Positions 53,210-62,886 of a stretch of DNA of 64,000 nt are shown one piece after another. Position 1 is the stretch's first letter; each line of letters starts with the position of its first letter. A program made the position numbers and the translations under genes. The notes beneath the pieces are model-generated. The model was not told the DNA's origin, ran no database searches, and saw only the letters and a list, made by a program, of their open reading frames with translations. Origin of the DNA: Pseudomonas sp. Seg1 (lineage in GTDB: Bacteria > Pseudomonadota > Gammaproteobacteria > Pseudomonadales > Pseudomonadaceae); assembly GCF_018326005.1 (NCBI RefSeq), contig NZ_AP021903.1:932001-996000 (forward strand), in the 5' to 3' direction.

Positions 53210-54943
53210 ATGAAGTTAGCCATTGTTACGGCGTGCCCGAACGGCATGGTCACCAGTGTGCTGTGCGCGCGTTTACTGGATGCGGCGGCTCAGCGTCAGG
53301 GCTGGAGCACCAGCGTCGAAGTAGTCGACGCGGCGCACCCGGAACGCGAATTGTCGGCAGCGACCATCGAGGCGGCGGAGTGGGTGTTGCTGGTCGCCAC
53401 CGGTAACGTCGACATGACGCGTTTTGTTGGTAAACGCGTCTTTCAAATTGCTCCGGCGCAAGCCCTGCAAGATGTTGAAGCGGTGCTGCGACGTGGTGCC
53501 GAAGAAGCCGAGGTTTATGTCGCCAGCGAAGCCGTTCCCGCTGCCGTTGCGCAGCGTGCCCCACGCATTGTCGCGATCACCGCATGCCCCACCGGAGTCG
53601 CCCATACCTTCATGGCGGCCGAGGCGTTGCAGCAAACCGCCAAGCGTCTCGGTTATGACTTGCAGGTCGAAACCCAAGGCTCGGTCGGTGCGAAAACCCC
53701 GTTGAGCGCGACGGCAATTGCCGAGGCTGACGTGGTGCTGCTGGCGGCGGATATTGAAGTTGCCACCGAGCGTTTTGCCGGCAAGAAAATCTACCGTTGT
53801 GGCACCGGCATCGCATTGAAGCAGTCGGAAGCCACACTGAAAAAAGCCCTCGCCGAAGGTCAGGTGGAGAGCGCCGCGAGTGACGGCAAGACCCCCGCCA
53901 AACAAGAGAAAACCGGTGTCTACAAACACCTGCTGACCGGCGTTTCGTTCATGCTGCCGATGGTGGTGGCGGGCGGTTTGATGATCGCGCTGTCGTTTGT
54001 GTTCGGCATCACCGCGTTCAAAGAGCAAGGCACGCTGGCGGCTGCATTGATGCAGATCGGCGGGGAAACCGCGTTCAAGTTGATGGTGCCGCTGCTGGCC
54101 GGTTACATCGCCTACTCGATTGCCGACCGCCCAGGTCTGGCGCCGGGGATGATTGGCGGTTTGTTGGCGAGCACGTTGGGGGCCGGGTTTATCGGCGGCA
54201 TTGTGGCTGGTTTCATCGCCGGTTATGCGGCCAAGGCGATCAGTCGATACGTCGCATTGCCGCAAAGTCTTGAGGCGCTGAAGCCGATTCTGATCATTCC
54301 GCTGTTCGCCAGTCTGTTTACCGGTCTGGTGATGATTTACGTGGTCGGCAAACCGGTCGCGGGCATGCTCGCCGCGCTCACGCATTTCCTCGACAGCATG
54401 GGTACCACCAACGCGATTCTGCTGGGGATCGTGCTCGGCGGCATGATGTGCGTCGACCTCGGTGGGCCGATCAACAAAGCCGCGTATGCGTTCTCGGTGG
54501 GGCTGCTGGCCTCGCAGAGTTATGCACCGATGGCGGCGACGATGGCCGCAGGCATGGTGCCGCCGATTGGTCTGGGTATCGCCACGTTCATCGCCCGGCG
54601 CAAGTTTGCCCAGACTGAGCGCGAGGCCGGCAAAGCGGCGCTGGTGCTGGGGCTGTGCTTTATCTCCGAAGGCGCGATTCCGTTTGCCGCCAAAGATCCG
54701 CTGCGGGTGATTCCGGCGAGCATTGCCGGTGGTGCATTGACCGGGGCTTTGTCGATGTACTTCGGCTGCAAACTGATGGCGCCGCACGGTGGTCTGTTTG
54801 TGCTGGCGATTCCGAATGCGATCAATCACGCGCTGCTGTATCTGCTGGCGATTGTCGCGGGGAGTTTGTTGACGGCCGTCGTATATGCAACGGTCAAACG
54901 GCCTGAGGCCGTCGAGTTGGCGCTGGAACCCGCGAAGGCCTGA
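53210..54943 (+). CDS. fruA: Fructose PTS transporter EIIB'BC
   Basis: A 577-residue permease. Two N-terminal EIIB-like domains occur in tandem: a first with Cys 9 (TACPNG) and a second with the phosphorylated-type Cys 126 (TACPTGVAHT), then an EIIC membrane domain with 8-10 helices (about 240-560). It imports fructose as fructose-1-phosphate using phosphate from FruB. It ends the fruBKA operon; a REP palindrome follows. Confidence 0.97.
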   Translation: MKLAIVTACPNGMVTSVLCARLLDAAAQRQGWSTSVEVVDAAHPERELSAATIEAAEWVLLVATGNVDMTRFVGKRVFQIAPAQALQDVEAVLRRGAEEAEVYVASEAVPAAVAQRAPRIVAITACPTGVAHTFMAAEALQQTAKRLGYDLQVETQGSVGAKTPLSATAIAEADVVLLAADIEVATERFAGKKIYRCGTGIALKQSEATLKKALAEGQVESAASDGKTPAKQEKTGVYKHLLTGVSFMLPMVVAGGLMIALSFVFGITAFKEQGTLAAALMQIGGETAFKLMVPLLAGYIAYSIADRPGLAPGMIGGLLASTLGAGFIGGIVAGFIAGYAAKAISRYVALPQSLEALKPILIIPLFASLFTGLVMIYVVGKPVAGMLAALTHFLDSMGTTNAILLGIVLGGMMCVDLGGPINKAAYAFSVGLLASQSYAPMAATMAAGMVPPIGLGIATFIARRKFAQTEREAGKAALVLGLCFISEGAIPFAAKDPLRVIPASIAGGALTGALSMYFGCKLMAPHGGLFVLAIPNAINHALLYLLAIVAGSLLTAVVYATVKRPEAVELALEPAKA

Positions 54944-54961
54944 CTGACAACACAAATCCCC

Positions 54962-55050
54962 TGTGGGAGCGAGCCTGCTCGCGAATGCAATCTGCCAGCG
55001 ACATGTAGGTTGACTGGCACACCGCTTTCGCGAGCAGGCTCGCTCCCACA
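54962..55050. repeat. REP doublet (REPIN) after fruA
   Basis: TGTGGGAGCGAGCCTGCTCG and its exact inverse CGAGCAGGCTCGCTCCCACA form an inverted REP pair around a short non-conserved centre. This is a classic fluorescens-group REPIN. A related copy is at 60247. Confidence 0.92.
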
Positions 55051-55118
55051 ATGGTTAGTGGTGTCATGGCGAGTTCATACAGCCGTGCTTTAGTTTTCCT
55101 TTTCTCAGGGAGAACAGC

Positions 55119-56660
55119 ATGAGCGATTTCAATCTCGGTCGCCGTCGGGTCATGCAAGCCGTTGGCGCCGGGCTGCTGATGCCCGGGCTGGCGCCGGCGG
55201 TGATCGCCTCGGTCAAGGACCGGCCGCAACTCACCGATGGCGTACAGTCCGGCGACCTGCAAGGCGACCGGGCGATGATCTGGAGCCGCAGCGATCGTCC
55301 CGCATGGATGGTGGTCGAGTGGGACACCCGCAGTCAGTTTCGCAACCCACGTCGGGTGATCTCGGCGCTCGCCGATGCCCACAGTGATTTCACCGCTCGC
55401 GTCGAACTCACCGGGCTGCCCGCCGATCAGGCGATTTTCTATCGCGTGTATTTCAAGGACGCCCGCACGGGTGTCGCCAGCGAACCGTGGCTCGGCCATT
55501 TGCGCAGCGCCCCGACGGCGCGGCGCAATATCCGTTTCGTCTGGAGCGGCGACACCGTCGGCCAGGGCTTCGGCATCAACCCGGACATTGGCGGCATGCG
55601 CATCTACGAAGCCATGCGCCTGCGCCTGCCGGACTTCTTTATCCACAGCGGCGACACCATCTACGCCGACGGCCCGGTGCCGGCACAACTGACAACTGAG
55701 GGTGGCCGTGTGTGGCGCAACCTCACCACAGAAGCCAAGAGCAAAGTCGCCCAGACCCTCGACGACTATCGTGGCAATTATCGCTACAACCTGATGGACG
55801 AAAACATCCGCCGTTTCAACGCCGAAGTGCCGCAGATCTGGCAGTGGGACGACCATGAAGTGGTCAACAACTGGTCGCCCGGCAAGCAACTGGATGAGCG
55901 CTATCAGGAAAAAGATATCCACACCCTGGTCGGCCGCGCACGAAAAGCCTGGCTGGAATATTCGCCGATGCGTTTGCAGGCCGCCGACGGTGGCGGGCGG
56001 ATTTATCGAAAGGTGAGTTATGGGCCGATGCTCGATGTGTTCGTGCTCGACATGCGCAGTTATCGCGGGGCGAACGACGACAACCTCGGCGCGGCGAAAC
56101 CGTTTCTGGGGCGCGAACAACTGGACTGGCTCAAGCGCGGATTGAAGAAGTCGAAAGCCCAATGGAAAGTGATCGCCGCCGATATGCCGATTGGTCTAGG
56201 CGTGCCGGATGGCGAGGTGAGTCCGGGTGTGGCCCGTTGGGAGGCGGTGGCCAACGGTGATCCGGGGCCGGCTCAGGGACGTGAACTGGAGATCGCTGAA
56301 CTGCTCGGATTCCTGCGTGCGCAGCAGGTGCGCAATTTCGTCTTTCTCACGGCAGACGTGCATTACTGCGCGGCGCATCACTATCACCCGGATCGTGCGG
56401 CGTTTCAGGATTTCGAACCGTTCTGGGAGTTTGTTGCGGGGCCGTTGAATGCCGGGAGTTTCGGGCCTAATCCGTTGGACAAGACCTTCGGGCCGGAGGT
56501 CGTGTTCGAGAAGGCGCCGCCGACACAAAACGCTTCGCCGTTTGCCGGGTTTCAGTTTTTTGGCGAGGTGAATATTGAAGGGCAGAGCGGGGAGATGAGT
56601 GTGGTGTTGCGGGATTTGAATGGGGTGGCGGTGTTTGAGCGGAAGCTGCAGCCGGTTTGA
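55119..56660 (+). CDS. PhoD-like alkaline phosphatase
   Basis: A 513-residue exported phosphatase. A twin-arginine signal (GRRRVMQAVGAGLL near residues 7-20) is followed by an N-terminal beta domain and the PhoD-type metallophosphatase domain, with SGDTIYADGP, WDDHEVVNNW and LTADVHYCAAHHY as metal-ligand motifs. Family members hydrolyse phosphomono- and diesters with Ca/Fe. No Pho box was seen by eye upstream. It sits alone between REP-type repeats, downstream of fruA. Confidence 0.9.
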   Translation: MSDFNLGRRRVMQAVGAGLLMPGLAPAVIASVKDRPQLTDGVQSGDLQGDRAMIWSRSDRPAWMVVEWDTRSQFRNPRRVISALADAHSDFTARVELTGLPADQAIFYRVYFKDARTGVASEPWLGHLRSAPTARRNIRFVWSGDTVGQGFGINPDIGGMRIYEAMRLRLPDFFIHSGDTIYADGPVPAQLTTEGGRVWRNLTTEAKSKVAQTLDDYRGNYRYNLMDENIRRFNAEVPQIWQWDDHEVVNNWSPGKQLDERYQEKDIHTLVGRARKAWLEYSPMRLQAADGGGRIYRKVSYGPMLDVFVLDMRSYRGANDDNLGAAKPFLGREQLDWLKRGLKKSKAQWKVIAADMPIGLGVPDGEVSPGVARWEAVANGDPGPAQGRELEIAELLGFLRAQQVRNFVFLTADVHYCAAHHYHPDRAAFQDFEPFWEFVAGPLNAGSFGPNPLDKTFGPEVVFEKAPPTQNASPFAGFQFFGEVNIEGQSGEMSVVLRDLNGVAVFERKLQPV

Positions 56661-56678
56661 TTTTTCAAGATCAAAAAA

Positions 56679-56950
56679 CCCTCACCCCAGCCCTCTCCCA
56701 GAGGGAGAGGGGGCCGACCGCATTGTCTTGAGTCATACGCCGACCAGAAAGACCGAGTTGATTATGGATCTGACACTGCGAGTGAGCGGCGATTATGGAT
56801 CTGGCACTGCGATTGAATGGCGTTGATGGATTTGGCGCTACGAGCGAATGGCGATTATGGATTCGGCACAGCGCTTTCAGGTCGGCGTAACTCTCCAGCA
56901 TCCCCCAATCAGTCCCCTCTCCCTCCGGGAGAGGGTTAGGGTGAGGGGCT
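56679..56950. repeat. Complex repeat module, copy 1
   Basis: Left arm (CCCTCACCCC, CCCTCTCCC, hairpin with GGGAGAGGGG), a non-palindromic middle with four 31-bp tandem units, and a right arm (CCCCTCTCCC, GGGAGAGGG, TTAGGGTGAGGGG). The arms are inverted copies of each other. A second module in the same orientation lies at 57352-57575. The DUF559 stop codon lies in the right arm. Confidence 0.85.
56760..56883 (+). repeat. Four 31-bp tandem repeats
   Basis: Units start at 56760, 56791, 56822 and 56853, each exactly 31 bp and sharing a GATTATGGAT...GGCAC..CG core with several substitutions between units. There are no unique spacers, so this is not a CRISPR array. Two related units are at 57449 and 57480. 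Confidence 0.88.
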
Positions 56951-57304
56951 TTTCCGATCTGCCGCAATTCGAATGATCTGCTCCAGTACATCCCCCATCT
57001 GCTGAAGCACCTCCAGATTGCTAAACCGCACAACCTCAATGCCCTGGCGTTGAAGGAATAGCGTCCGCCGCCGGTCGTGAATCACAGCCGCCGTTTCAAA
57101 GTGCTGACCGCCGTCCAGTTCGATCGCCAACTTCAACTCAACACAATAAAAATCCAGAACATACGGCGGACAGGGAAACTGCCGGCGGAATTTCAGATTG
57201 GCGATCTGGCGCGAGCGCAGTCTTTGCCAGAGCAGGTGTTCGCAGTCGGTTTGGTGGGTGCGTAAGTGGCGGGCGAATTGAGCGAGGGTAGGGCGGTTTT
57301 GCAT
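56936..57304 (-). CDS. DUF559 endonuclease-like protein
   Basis: A 122-residue protein of the DUF559 group, related to very-short-patch-repair (Vsr) endonucleases. FARHLRTHQTDCEHLLWQRL opens the domain, and the core has the PD-(D/E)xK-like VLDFYCVELKLAIELDGGQH (about residues 48-67) and a late VVRFSNLEVL. It has no known role. The last residues (KSPSP) and the TAA stop are encoded by the repeat arm. The start is 47 bp from the second repeat copy, so the gene fits exactly between the two modules. Confidence 0.85.
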   Translation of the reverse strand: MQNRPTLAQFARHLRTHQTDCEHLLWQRLRSRQIANLKFRRQFPCPPYVLDFYCVELKLAIELDGGQHFETAAVIHDRRRTLFLQRQGIEVVRFSNLEVLQQMGDVLEQIIRIAADRKSPSP

Positions 57305-57351
57305 GCTTCACGATCCTTGTGAAGTGGCTGGAAATTTCACTGTAGCTCACA

Positions 57352-57575
57352 CCCCTCACCCCGGCCCTCCCGAAACGTCGGACCGCCCGGAGGGAGAGGG
57401 GGCCTACGGAGTTGTTTCAGGTTGTACATCGACCTGAAAGACCGAGTCGATTATGGATTCGGCACAGCGCTCTAATATCGACGTTGGATTCAGCACAGCG
57501 TTTTCAGGTCGACGTGACTCTGTAGCATCCCCCAATCAGTCCCCTCTCCCTCGGGAGAGGGTTAGGGTGAGGGGC
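57352..57575. repeat. Complex repeat module, copy 2
   Basis: Same order and orientation as copy 1: CCCCTCACCCC left arm, a GAAAGACCGAGT-like middle, two 31-bp units (57449-57479, 57480-57510) and a right arm CATCCCCCAATCAGTCCCCT...TTAGGGTGAGGGGCT that is nearly identical to copy 1. It ends 13 bp before the piuB stop. Confidence 0.85.
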
Positions 57576-57587
57576 TCTTCGGCATTT

Positions 57588-60158
57588 TCAGTAAACATCG
57601 CGGCGATAACGGCCCTGCTCAATCAGGCTTTCTACCTCAGCAGCACCAAGGATCTCATTGAGCACCTGATCAACCCCGGAAGCCATCCCCTGAAGGCTGC
57701 CGCAGATGTAAATCACCGCTCCCTCGGTCAGCCATTTTTTCAATTCATCGGCAGACTCACGCAAGCGATCCTGCACATAAATCTTCTGTTCCTGATCCCG
57801 CGAAAACGCCAGATCCAGCCGCGCCAGATCTCCGTTGATCAACCACTCCTCCAGCTCCGCACGGCAAAGGAAATCGTACTCGCGATTGCGTTCGCCAAAC
57901 AGCAACCACTGGCGTTGCTGACCGTCGGCAATCCGCGCCTTGAGCAGACTGCGCAATCCGGCCAGACCCGTGCCGTTACCGATCAGAATCATCGGCACTG
58001 GCTGATTCGGCAGGTGGAAACCGCTGTTGCGCCGCACCCGTAAACTGATGCTGCCGCCCACCGGCGCATGCTCGGTCAGCCAGCCGGAGCCGATGCCGAG
58101 GCTGCCGTCGGAGTGCTGTTCCTGACGCACGATCAACTCCAGCACGCCGTCGGCGGCAATCGAGGCGATCGAGTATTCGCGCATGGCCAGCGGCACCATC
58201 GCATCGACCAGCGCCTGCGCATGCAGACCGACCAGATGGGCGCGATGCTCGGGCAGTTGGCGCGAGGCGAGTGCCACTTCCAGCGGCTCGTCGAGGCCGT
58301 TTATTTTCACCAGGGTTTCGCCACGAATACCGAGGCCGTCGAGGAAGTGTTCGATCACCCACGGGCAGTTGCGCGGCAGCACTTCCACCAGATCACCGGC
58401 CAGCCAGCTGCTGGTGCTCGGAGCGCTGAGGCCCAGCAGATAAACCGGCGAACCGCTGCTGTCCGGGTTCATCAGCTCACGGCGCAGCAGCGTCCAGTTG
58501 TCGTAGCTCGGCGCTTGCCAGGTGTCGACCGGCGCTTGCCCGGTGAGCAGGCCGAGCTGGGTTTGCCAGTGACGCAGGGCGTACGGATCGCCGCTGTCGA
58601 CTTCCACCGGGGCGAACAGGGTCTTGCCACCGTGTTCGCCCAGCCACTGATGAAGGCGATGGGCGAAACCACAGAAGTGCTGATACTGACGATCACCCAG
58701 CCCGAGCACGGCGTAATTCAAGCTGTCGAGGGCGGCGGCCTTGCCCAGCACCTTGCGCTCGAAACCACGGGCGCTGTCCGGTGCCTGACCGTCACCAAAA
58801 GTGCTGACCACAAACAGCGCGTTGTTCGATTCGCGCAGATCCTGCTCGCTGACATTGGCCAGCGGCTGCACTTTCACCGGCAACCCGGCGGCCTGCAATT
58901 GGCCGGCGGTCTGCCACGCCAGCTGCTCGGCGAAACCGCTTTGGCTGGCGAAGCCGATCAGCCATGCCGGCGCATCACCGGCCGGTTCTTGCAGACCTTT
59001 GCGCGCATCCTTGATCTGCTTTTTCTTGCGGCGACGATCAAGGTACAGCAGCCATCCGGTGATGAAGAACAGCGGCATGCACACCGCCGCGAGGGTGATG
59101 ATGATGCGCCCGACGAGGCCGAAATAGCTGCCGACGTGCAACGCATAAATGCTGGTCAGCAGTTGCGCCTTGAAGCTCTTGTCGGCATAGCGGTCGACGC
59201 GTTTGACGATGCCGGTGGCCGGGTCGAGGGTGATCTGGTTCAGGGCGCGATCATGCGGTGAGCTGTCTAGCAGATAGAACACCGTCGCCGGTTGACCGGC
59301 CACCGCCGGCATGCGGATGTTGTAGGCGGCCAGACCCGGGCCGGCAGCGCTGTAGATGCTGCTCCACATCGCCGCGTAATCGGCCGTCGGTGCCGGGCCT
59401 TCTGGCGCCGGGCCACGACCGCCGCGCACGCGCTCGTTTTGCGGCGCGTCGGACAGCAATCTGGTCAGGCCTTTGTTGTACCACTCGTACGACCACGACA
59501 ACCCGGTCAGCGCCAGCAGCAGATAGACCAACAGGCACCAGGTGCCCGCCACCGAGTGCAGATCCCAGTTGAAGGTGCGGCCCTTTTTCTGCCAGTCCAG
59601 GGTCAGCCACACGCGCCAGCTGTTCCACTGGCGCGGCCAGCGCAAATACAGACCGGAGAGGCAGAAGAACAACAGGATCAGGGTGCAGGCGCCGGTGATG
59701 TTGCGCCCGGTGTCGCCCATGGCGAGGAAGCGGTGCAGTTGCAGCATCAGGCCGAAGAAATCCTGGCCGACGGCGTCGCCCATGAACTCGCCGGTGTACG
59801 GATCGAAGTAACGCATTTCGCCACGGCGCTCGCCTTTGGGCGGGGTGAAATACACGCGTGCCGCGTTGCCGCTGTCGGTTTCGACCCAGAGCATCGAAAC
59901 TTTTTTCGCCGAAGTGGCTTCGATGCGCTCCACCAGTTCAACGGGCGGCAGGACGCCAGCGACTTGTTTTTCCACCTGCAGCACTGAAGGGTTCAGCGCC
60001 CGCAGGATCTCGTCCTGAAACGAATAGGCCGCGCCGGTGATGCCCATCAAGGCCAGCACCAGGCCGGCGGTGATGCCAAAAAACCAGTGCAACTGGAACA
60101 GGGTTTTCTTCAACACGTCACTCGCCGTCCATTCGGAAATTGTCTTCACGGCGCGCAT
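57588..60158 (-). CDS. piuB: PepSY / flavodoxin / NADPH reductase fusion (PiuB-like)
   Basis: An 856-residue inner-membrane reductase. Residues about 15-390 form a PepSY-TM domain with four helices and periplasmic loops; after the basic linker RRRKKKQ come a flavodoxin domain (about 405-545) and a CysJ-like FAD/NADP module ending in RYRRDVY. It probably moves electrons from NADPH across the membrane, likely to reduce ferric siderophores taken up by PiuA. A GTG 14 codons in (60116) gives an alternative, more standard start. Name follows PA4513 by synteny. Confidence 0.87.
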   Translation of the reverse strand: MRAVKTISEWTASDVLKKTLFQLHWFFGITAGLVLALMGITGAAYSFQDEILRALNPSVLQVEKQVAGVLPPVELVERIEATSAKKVSMLWVETDSGNAARVYFTPPKGERRGEMRYFDPYTGEFMGDAVGQDFFGLMLQLHRFLAMGDTGRNITGACTLILLFFCLSGLYLRWPRQWNSWRVWLTLDWQKKGRTFNWDLHSVAGTWCLLVYLLLALTGLSWSYEWYNKGLTRLLSDAPQNERVRGGRGPAPEGPAPTADYAAMWSSIYSAAGPGLAAYNIRMPAVAGQPATVFYLLDSSPHDRALNQITLDPATGIVKRVDRYADKSFKAQLLTSIYALHVGSYFGLVGRIIITLAAVCMPLFFITGWLLYLDRRRKKKQIKDARKGLQEPAGDAPAWLIGFASQSGFAEQLAWQTAGQLQAAGLPVKVQPLANVSEQDLRESNNALFVVSTFGDGQAPDSARGFERKVLGKAAALDSLNYAVLGLGDRQYQHFCGFAHRLHQWLGEHGGKTLFAPVEVDSGDPYALRHWQTQLGLLTGQAPVDTWQAPSYDNWTLLRRELMNPDSSGSPVYLLGLSAPSTSSWLAGDLVEVLPRNCPWVIEHFLDGLGIRGETLVKINGLDEPLEVALASRQLPEHRAHLVGLHAQALVDAMVPLAMREYSIASIAADGVLELIVRQEQHSDGSLGIGSGWLTEHAPVGGSISLRVRRNSGFHLPNQPVPMILIGNGTGLAGLRSLLKARIADGQQRQWLLFGERNREYDFLCRAELEEWLINGDLARLDLAFSRDQEQKIYVQDRLRESADELKKWLTEGAVIYICGSLQGMASGVDQVLNEILGAAEVESLIEQGRYRRDVY

Positions 60159-60246
60159 TATGCCGTGGGTTATCGAGAGCTTCTTTGATTACGCACAAAA
60201 GCCCCGTTCAACTGAGTGAACGGGGCCTCGCCTTACGGCGCATTTC

Positions 60247-60338
60247 CTGTAGGAGTGAGCCTGCTCGCGATAGCGGCGTGTCATCCAATCAACTTGCTGA
60301 CTGACACAACCCCATCGCGAGCAGGCTCACTCCTACAG
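60247..60338. repeat. REP doublet (REPIN) between piuB and piuA
   Basis: CTGTAGGAGTGAGCCTGCTC and its inverse GAGCAGGCTCACTCCTACAG flank a variable centre. Same GAGCCTGCTCGCGA core as the element at 54962. It fills half of the 193-bp gap between the leftward piuA stop and piuB start. Confidence 0.92.
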
Positions 60339-60351
60339 TTTCCAATATCGC

Positions 60352-62679
60352 TTAGAAGTGGAAGTTGGTGCTCAACAGTGCCGTACGGCCCGCCGCCTGG
60401 TTGGCGAAATGGGTCGAGAAGGCTTTGTCGTAGTAGGTTTCGTTGGTCAGGTTCTGCACGTTGAGTTGCAGGTCGACGTTCTTGCTCAGCTTGTAGGCCG
60501 CCATCGCGTCGTAACGCACGTACGAATCGACCATGGTGGTGTTGGCCACACTGCCGTAAACGTCGTCGACGTAAAACGCACCGCCACCGATGGTCAGCTT
60601 CGGCGTGATCTGGTAAGTGGTCCACAGGCTGGCGCTGTTTTTCGGCGTGTTAGGCAGTTCGTTACCGTTGTTGGCCTTGTTGGCCGGCAGGTCACCACCG
60701 TCAACCTGTTCGCTGTCCATGAACGCGTAACCGGCGAACACTTGCCACTTGTCGGTGATCTTGCCGCTGGCCGACAGCTCGATACCTTGTACACGGGTCT
60801 TGCCAGCGTTTTCGTACGAGGTGGTGTCGACTTGCACACGAGCGTTTTCTTTCTCGGTGCGGAAGATGTCCGCAGTCAGCGACAGGCGATCATTGAGCAG
60901 ATCCCATTTGGTGCCGATTTCGTAGTTCTTGGTGGTTTCCGGCTCCATGTCGCTGCTCAACAGGTTGCCGCTGCGATCCGGGGTGCCGCCCAATGGGTTG
61001 CCTTCCTGACCTTCGCCCAAGGTGTTGCCCGGTGGCGTGGCGGAGGTGGCATAGGAGGCGTAGATGCTGCCGTTTTCCGCAGGCTTGTAGACGACGCCGA
61101 ACTGACCGGTGACGAACTCGCTGGTGTCATCACCCTTGGACGTGGTGGTGCCGGCAGCGTTGTAGGTCTTGTAATCGGTGTCGAAATGGTCGTAACGCAG
61201 ACCCATGTTCACCAGCCATTGCTCGTTCAACTCCAGCGTATCGAACACATACAGCGCGTAGGTGTTGGCCTTGGTGTCGGTGCCGGCGTAGTTGCGCGAG
61301 ATCGCGCCGTTCCACGGATCGTTCGGGTTCGGATTGGACAGCGAGGTGCAGTTGTACCCGCTCGACGCGCCGATCATCGACGGAGTGCAATTGCTGCTCG
61401 ACGCGACGTTGGTGGTGAGCGGTGTGGTGTCGGTGTTGACGTTGTACGAGGACTTCTGGCTTTCCTCACGGGTGTATTCGACACCGGTGGAGAAGCTGTT
61501 CTTGAAGCCGGCGACGTAGAAGTTACCGAACAGGTCAGTCTGGTTGGTGGTGGTCTCGGTGTTGCTCACCCGAGTATTCGCCCGGCGCCAGAGACTGCCA
61601 TTGTTGACGTTGCCCTTGCTGTCGTCCGGCTGGGTCAGGATGTAATCCTGCATGCTGGTGCCGTGGCGCAGGGTGTTCTTGATCGTCAGCGAGTCGCTCA
61701 AATCGTGCTCGATGGCGAAGGTCGCGGTGTCGGTGCGGCCCTTGCGGAAGTCGCGATCCAGACCGTAGAAATTGCTGTGGTCACCGCCAGCGTACGGCTT
61801 GTCCGGGTTGGACTTGGTGCGTGCAGCCGAACCGCCGGCCGGGATAGTGTAAGGGATGCCCGAATCCGGAGTGTCGTTGCTTTCCAGATGGTAGTAATCG
61901 AGGTTGACGCGGGTGTCGGTGCCCAGGCCGAACGCCAGCGACGGAGCTATGCCCCAGCGGTCGTAATCGACTTTGTCGCGACCGGCGACGTTGCTTTCGT
62001 GGCTCATCAGGTTCAGACGGCCAGCGGCGGTGTCGCTGAACTGGTAGTTGCCGTCGAGGGTGTAGCGCTGGGTCTGATCGGAACCCCAGGTGAAACCACC
62101 GTCGAACGAGTTGCCCAGGTGTGCTTTCTTGCTCACCAGGTTGATGCTGCCGCCCGCTGCGCCGCGACCACCGATGGCGGAGTTCGGGCCCTTGCTGACT
62201 TCGATGTTCTCGACGGCGAAGATCTCGCGGCTCTGCGAACCGGTGTCGCGCACGCCGTCCAGGTAAGTGTCGCCCTGAGCGTCGAAGCCACGGATGAACG
62301 GACGGTCGCCCTGCGGGTTGCCGCCTTCACCGGCACCGAAGGTGATGCCCGGCACGGTGCGCAGCGCGTCCTGCATGTTCAGGGCGCCAGTGTCTTTGAG
62401 GACTTGTTGCGGAATAACGGTGACCGAGCGCGGCGTGTCGACCAGCGGCGCGGTGTACTTGGGCGAGGAGGCTTTCTCGACCTGGTAGGACGTTGAGTCC
62501 TGTGCTTCGCCAGTGATGGCGGTAGCGTCCAGGGCGATGGCATTGCCGGAAGCTTTGCTGTCGGTCTTTTCGGCGGCGAACACCATGTGGCCGGCGGAGC
62601 CAGCGGTGATAGCCACGCCTATTGCAGAGGCGAGCAGACGTGGTGAACTGACCGGTAATTGAGCGTATTGACGTGCCAT
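60352..62679 (-). CDS. piuA: TonB-dependent siderophore receptor (PiuA-like)
   Basis: A 775-residue outer-membrane receptor. A long signal peptide (to about residue 36), a plug domain ([28 protein letters not shown], quoted in part) and a 22-strand barrel ending in aromatic ...LLSTNFHF are all seen. Resemblance and synteny match PA4514 PiuA/Fiu, importers of catechol-type siderophores and used by siderophore-drug conjugates in P. aeruginosa. The ATG at 62679 is preferred, after GGGGAGGGG; upstream in-frame codons are non-coding in character. Divergent from piuC. Confidence 0.93.
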   Translation of the reverse strand: MARQYAQLPVSSPRLLASAIGVAITAGSAGHMVFAAEKTDSKASGNAIALDATAITGEAQDSTSYQVEKASSPKYTAPLVDTPRSVTVIPQQVLKDTGALNMQDALRTVPGITFGAGEGGNPQGDRPFIRGFDAQGDTYLDGVRDTGSQSREIFAVENIEVSKGPNSAIGGRGAAGGSINLVSKKAHLGNSFDGGFTWGSDQTQRYTLDGNYQFSDTAAGRLNLMSHESNVAGRDKVDYDRWGIAPSLAFGLGTDTRVNLDYYHLESNDTPDSGIPYTIPAGGSAARTKSNPDKPYAGGDHSNFYGLDRDFRKGRTDTATFAIEHDLSDSLTIKNTLRHGTSMQDYILTQPDDSKGNVNNGSLWRRANTRVSNTETTTNQTDLFGNFYVAGFKNSFSTGVEYTREESQKSSYNVNTDTTPLTTNVASSSNCTPSMIGASSGYNCTSLSNPNPNDPWNGAISRNYAGTDTKANTYALYVFDTLELNEQWLVNMGLRYDHFDTDYKTYNAAGTTTSKGDDTSEFVTGQFGVVYKPAENGSIYASYATSATPPGNTLGEGQEGNPLGGTPDRSGNLLSSDMEPETTKNYEIGTKWDLLNDRLSLTADIFRTEKENARVQVDTTSYENAGKTRVQGIELSASGKITDKWQVFAGYAFMDSEQVDGGDLPANKANNGNELPNTPKNSASLWTTYQITPKLTIGGGAFYVDDVYGSVANTTMVDSYVRYDAMAAYKLSKNVDLQLNVQNLTNETYYDKAFSTHFANQAAGRTALLSTNFHF

Positions 62680-62729
62680 TTTTATTCCCCTCCCCAAGGA
62701 TTTGAGGCGGCGGAATATAGGGTAAACAG

Positions 62730-62765
62730 GTATTCGTATCAATTGCGAAACATTGTTATTCGCAC
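62730..62765. promoter_or_regulatory. Candidate Fur box between piuA and piuC
   Basis: A run of AT-rich hexamers (TATTCG TATCAA TTGCGA AACATT GTTATT) partly fits overlapping NATWAT-type Fur motifs in the divergent promoter gap, 50 bp from piuA. Mismatches are several; regulation by Fur is expected from the family but not proven here. Confidence 0.4.
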
Positions 62766-62886
62766 TGAATTTACATTCTTTACAATTTATCCTTACGGTT
62801 TTTGCCAGTTCATTCGTCTCGCGGGTTGTACACAGCCAATAAGAATCAATACCATTGCCGCCTCTTTGCCATCAGGTGACATTGCC

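Noticed and set aside
56760..56883. CRISPR-like repeats
   Set aside because: The 31-bp units are contiguous, diverged and have no spacers, and no cas gene is nearby.
56671..57039. 122-residue frame with an HPNPLPEGEG-like stretch
   Set aside because: This is translation of the repeat module itself in a different frame from the DUF559 gene.
60358..62496. 712-residue open frame antisense to piuA
   Set aside because: Val/Gly/Ala-rich with no known pattern, fully explained by receptor coding on the other strand.
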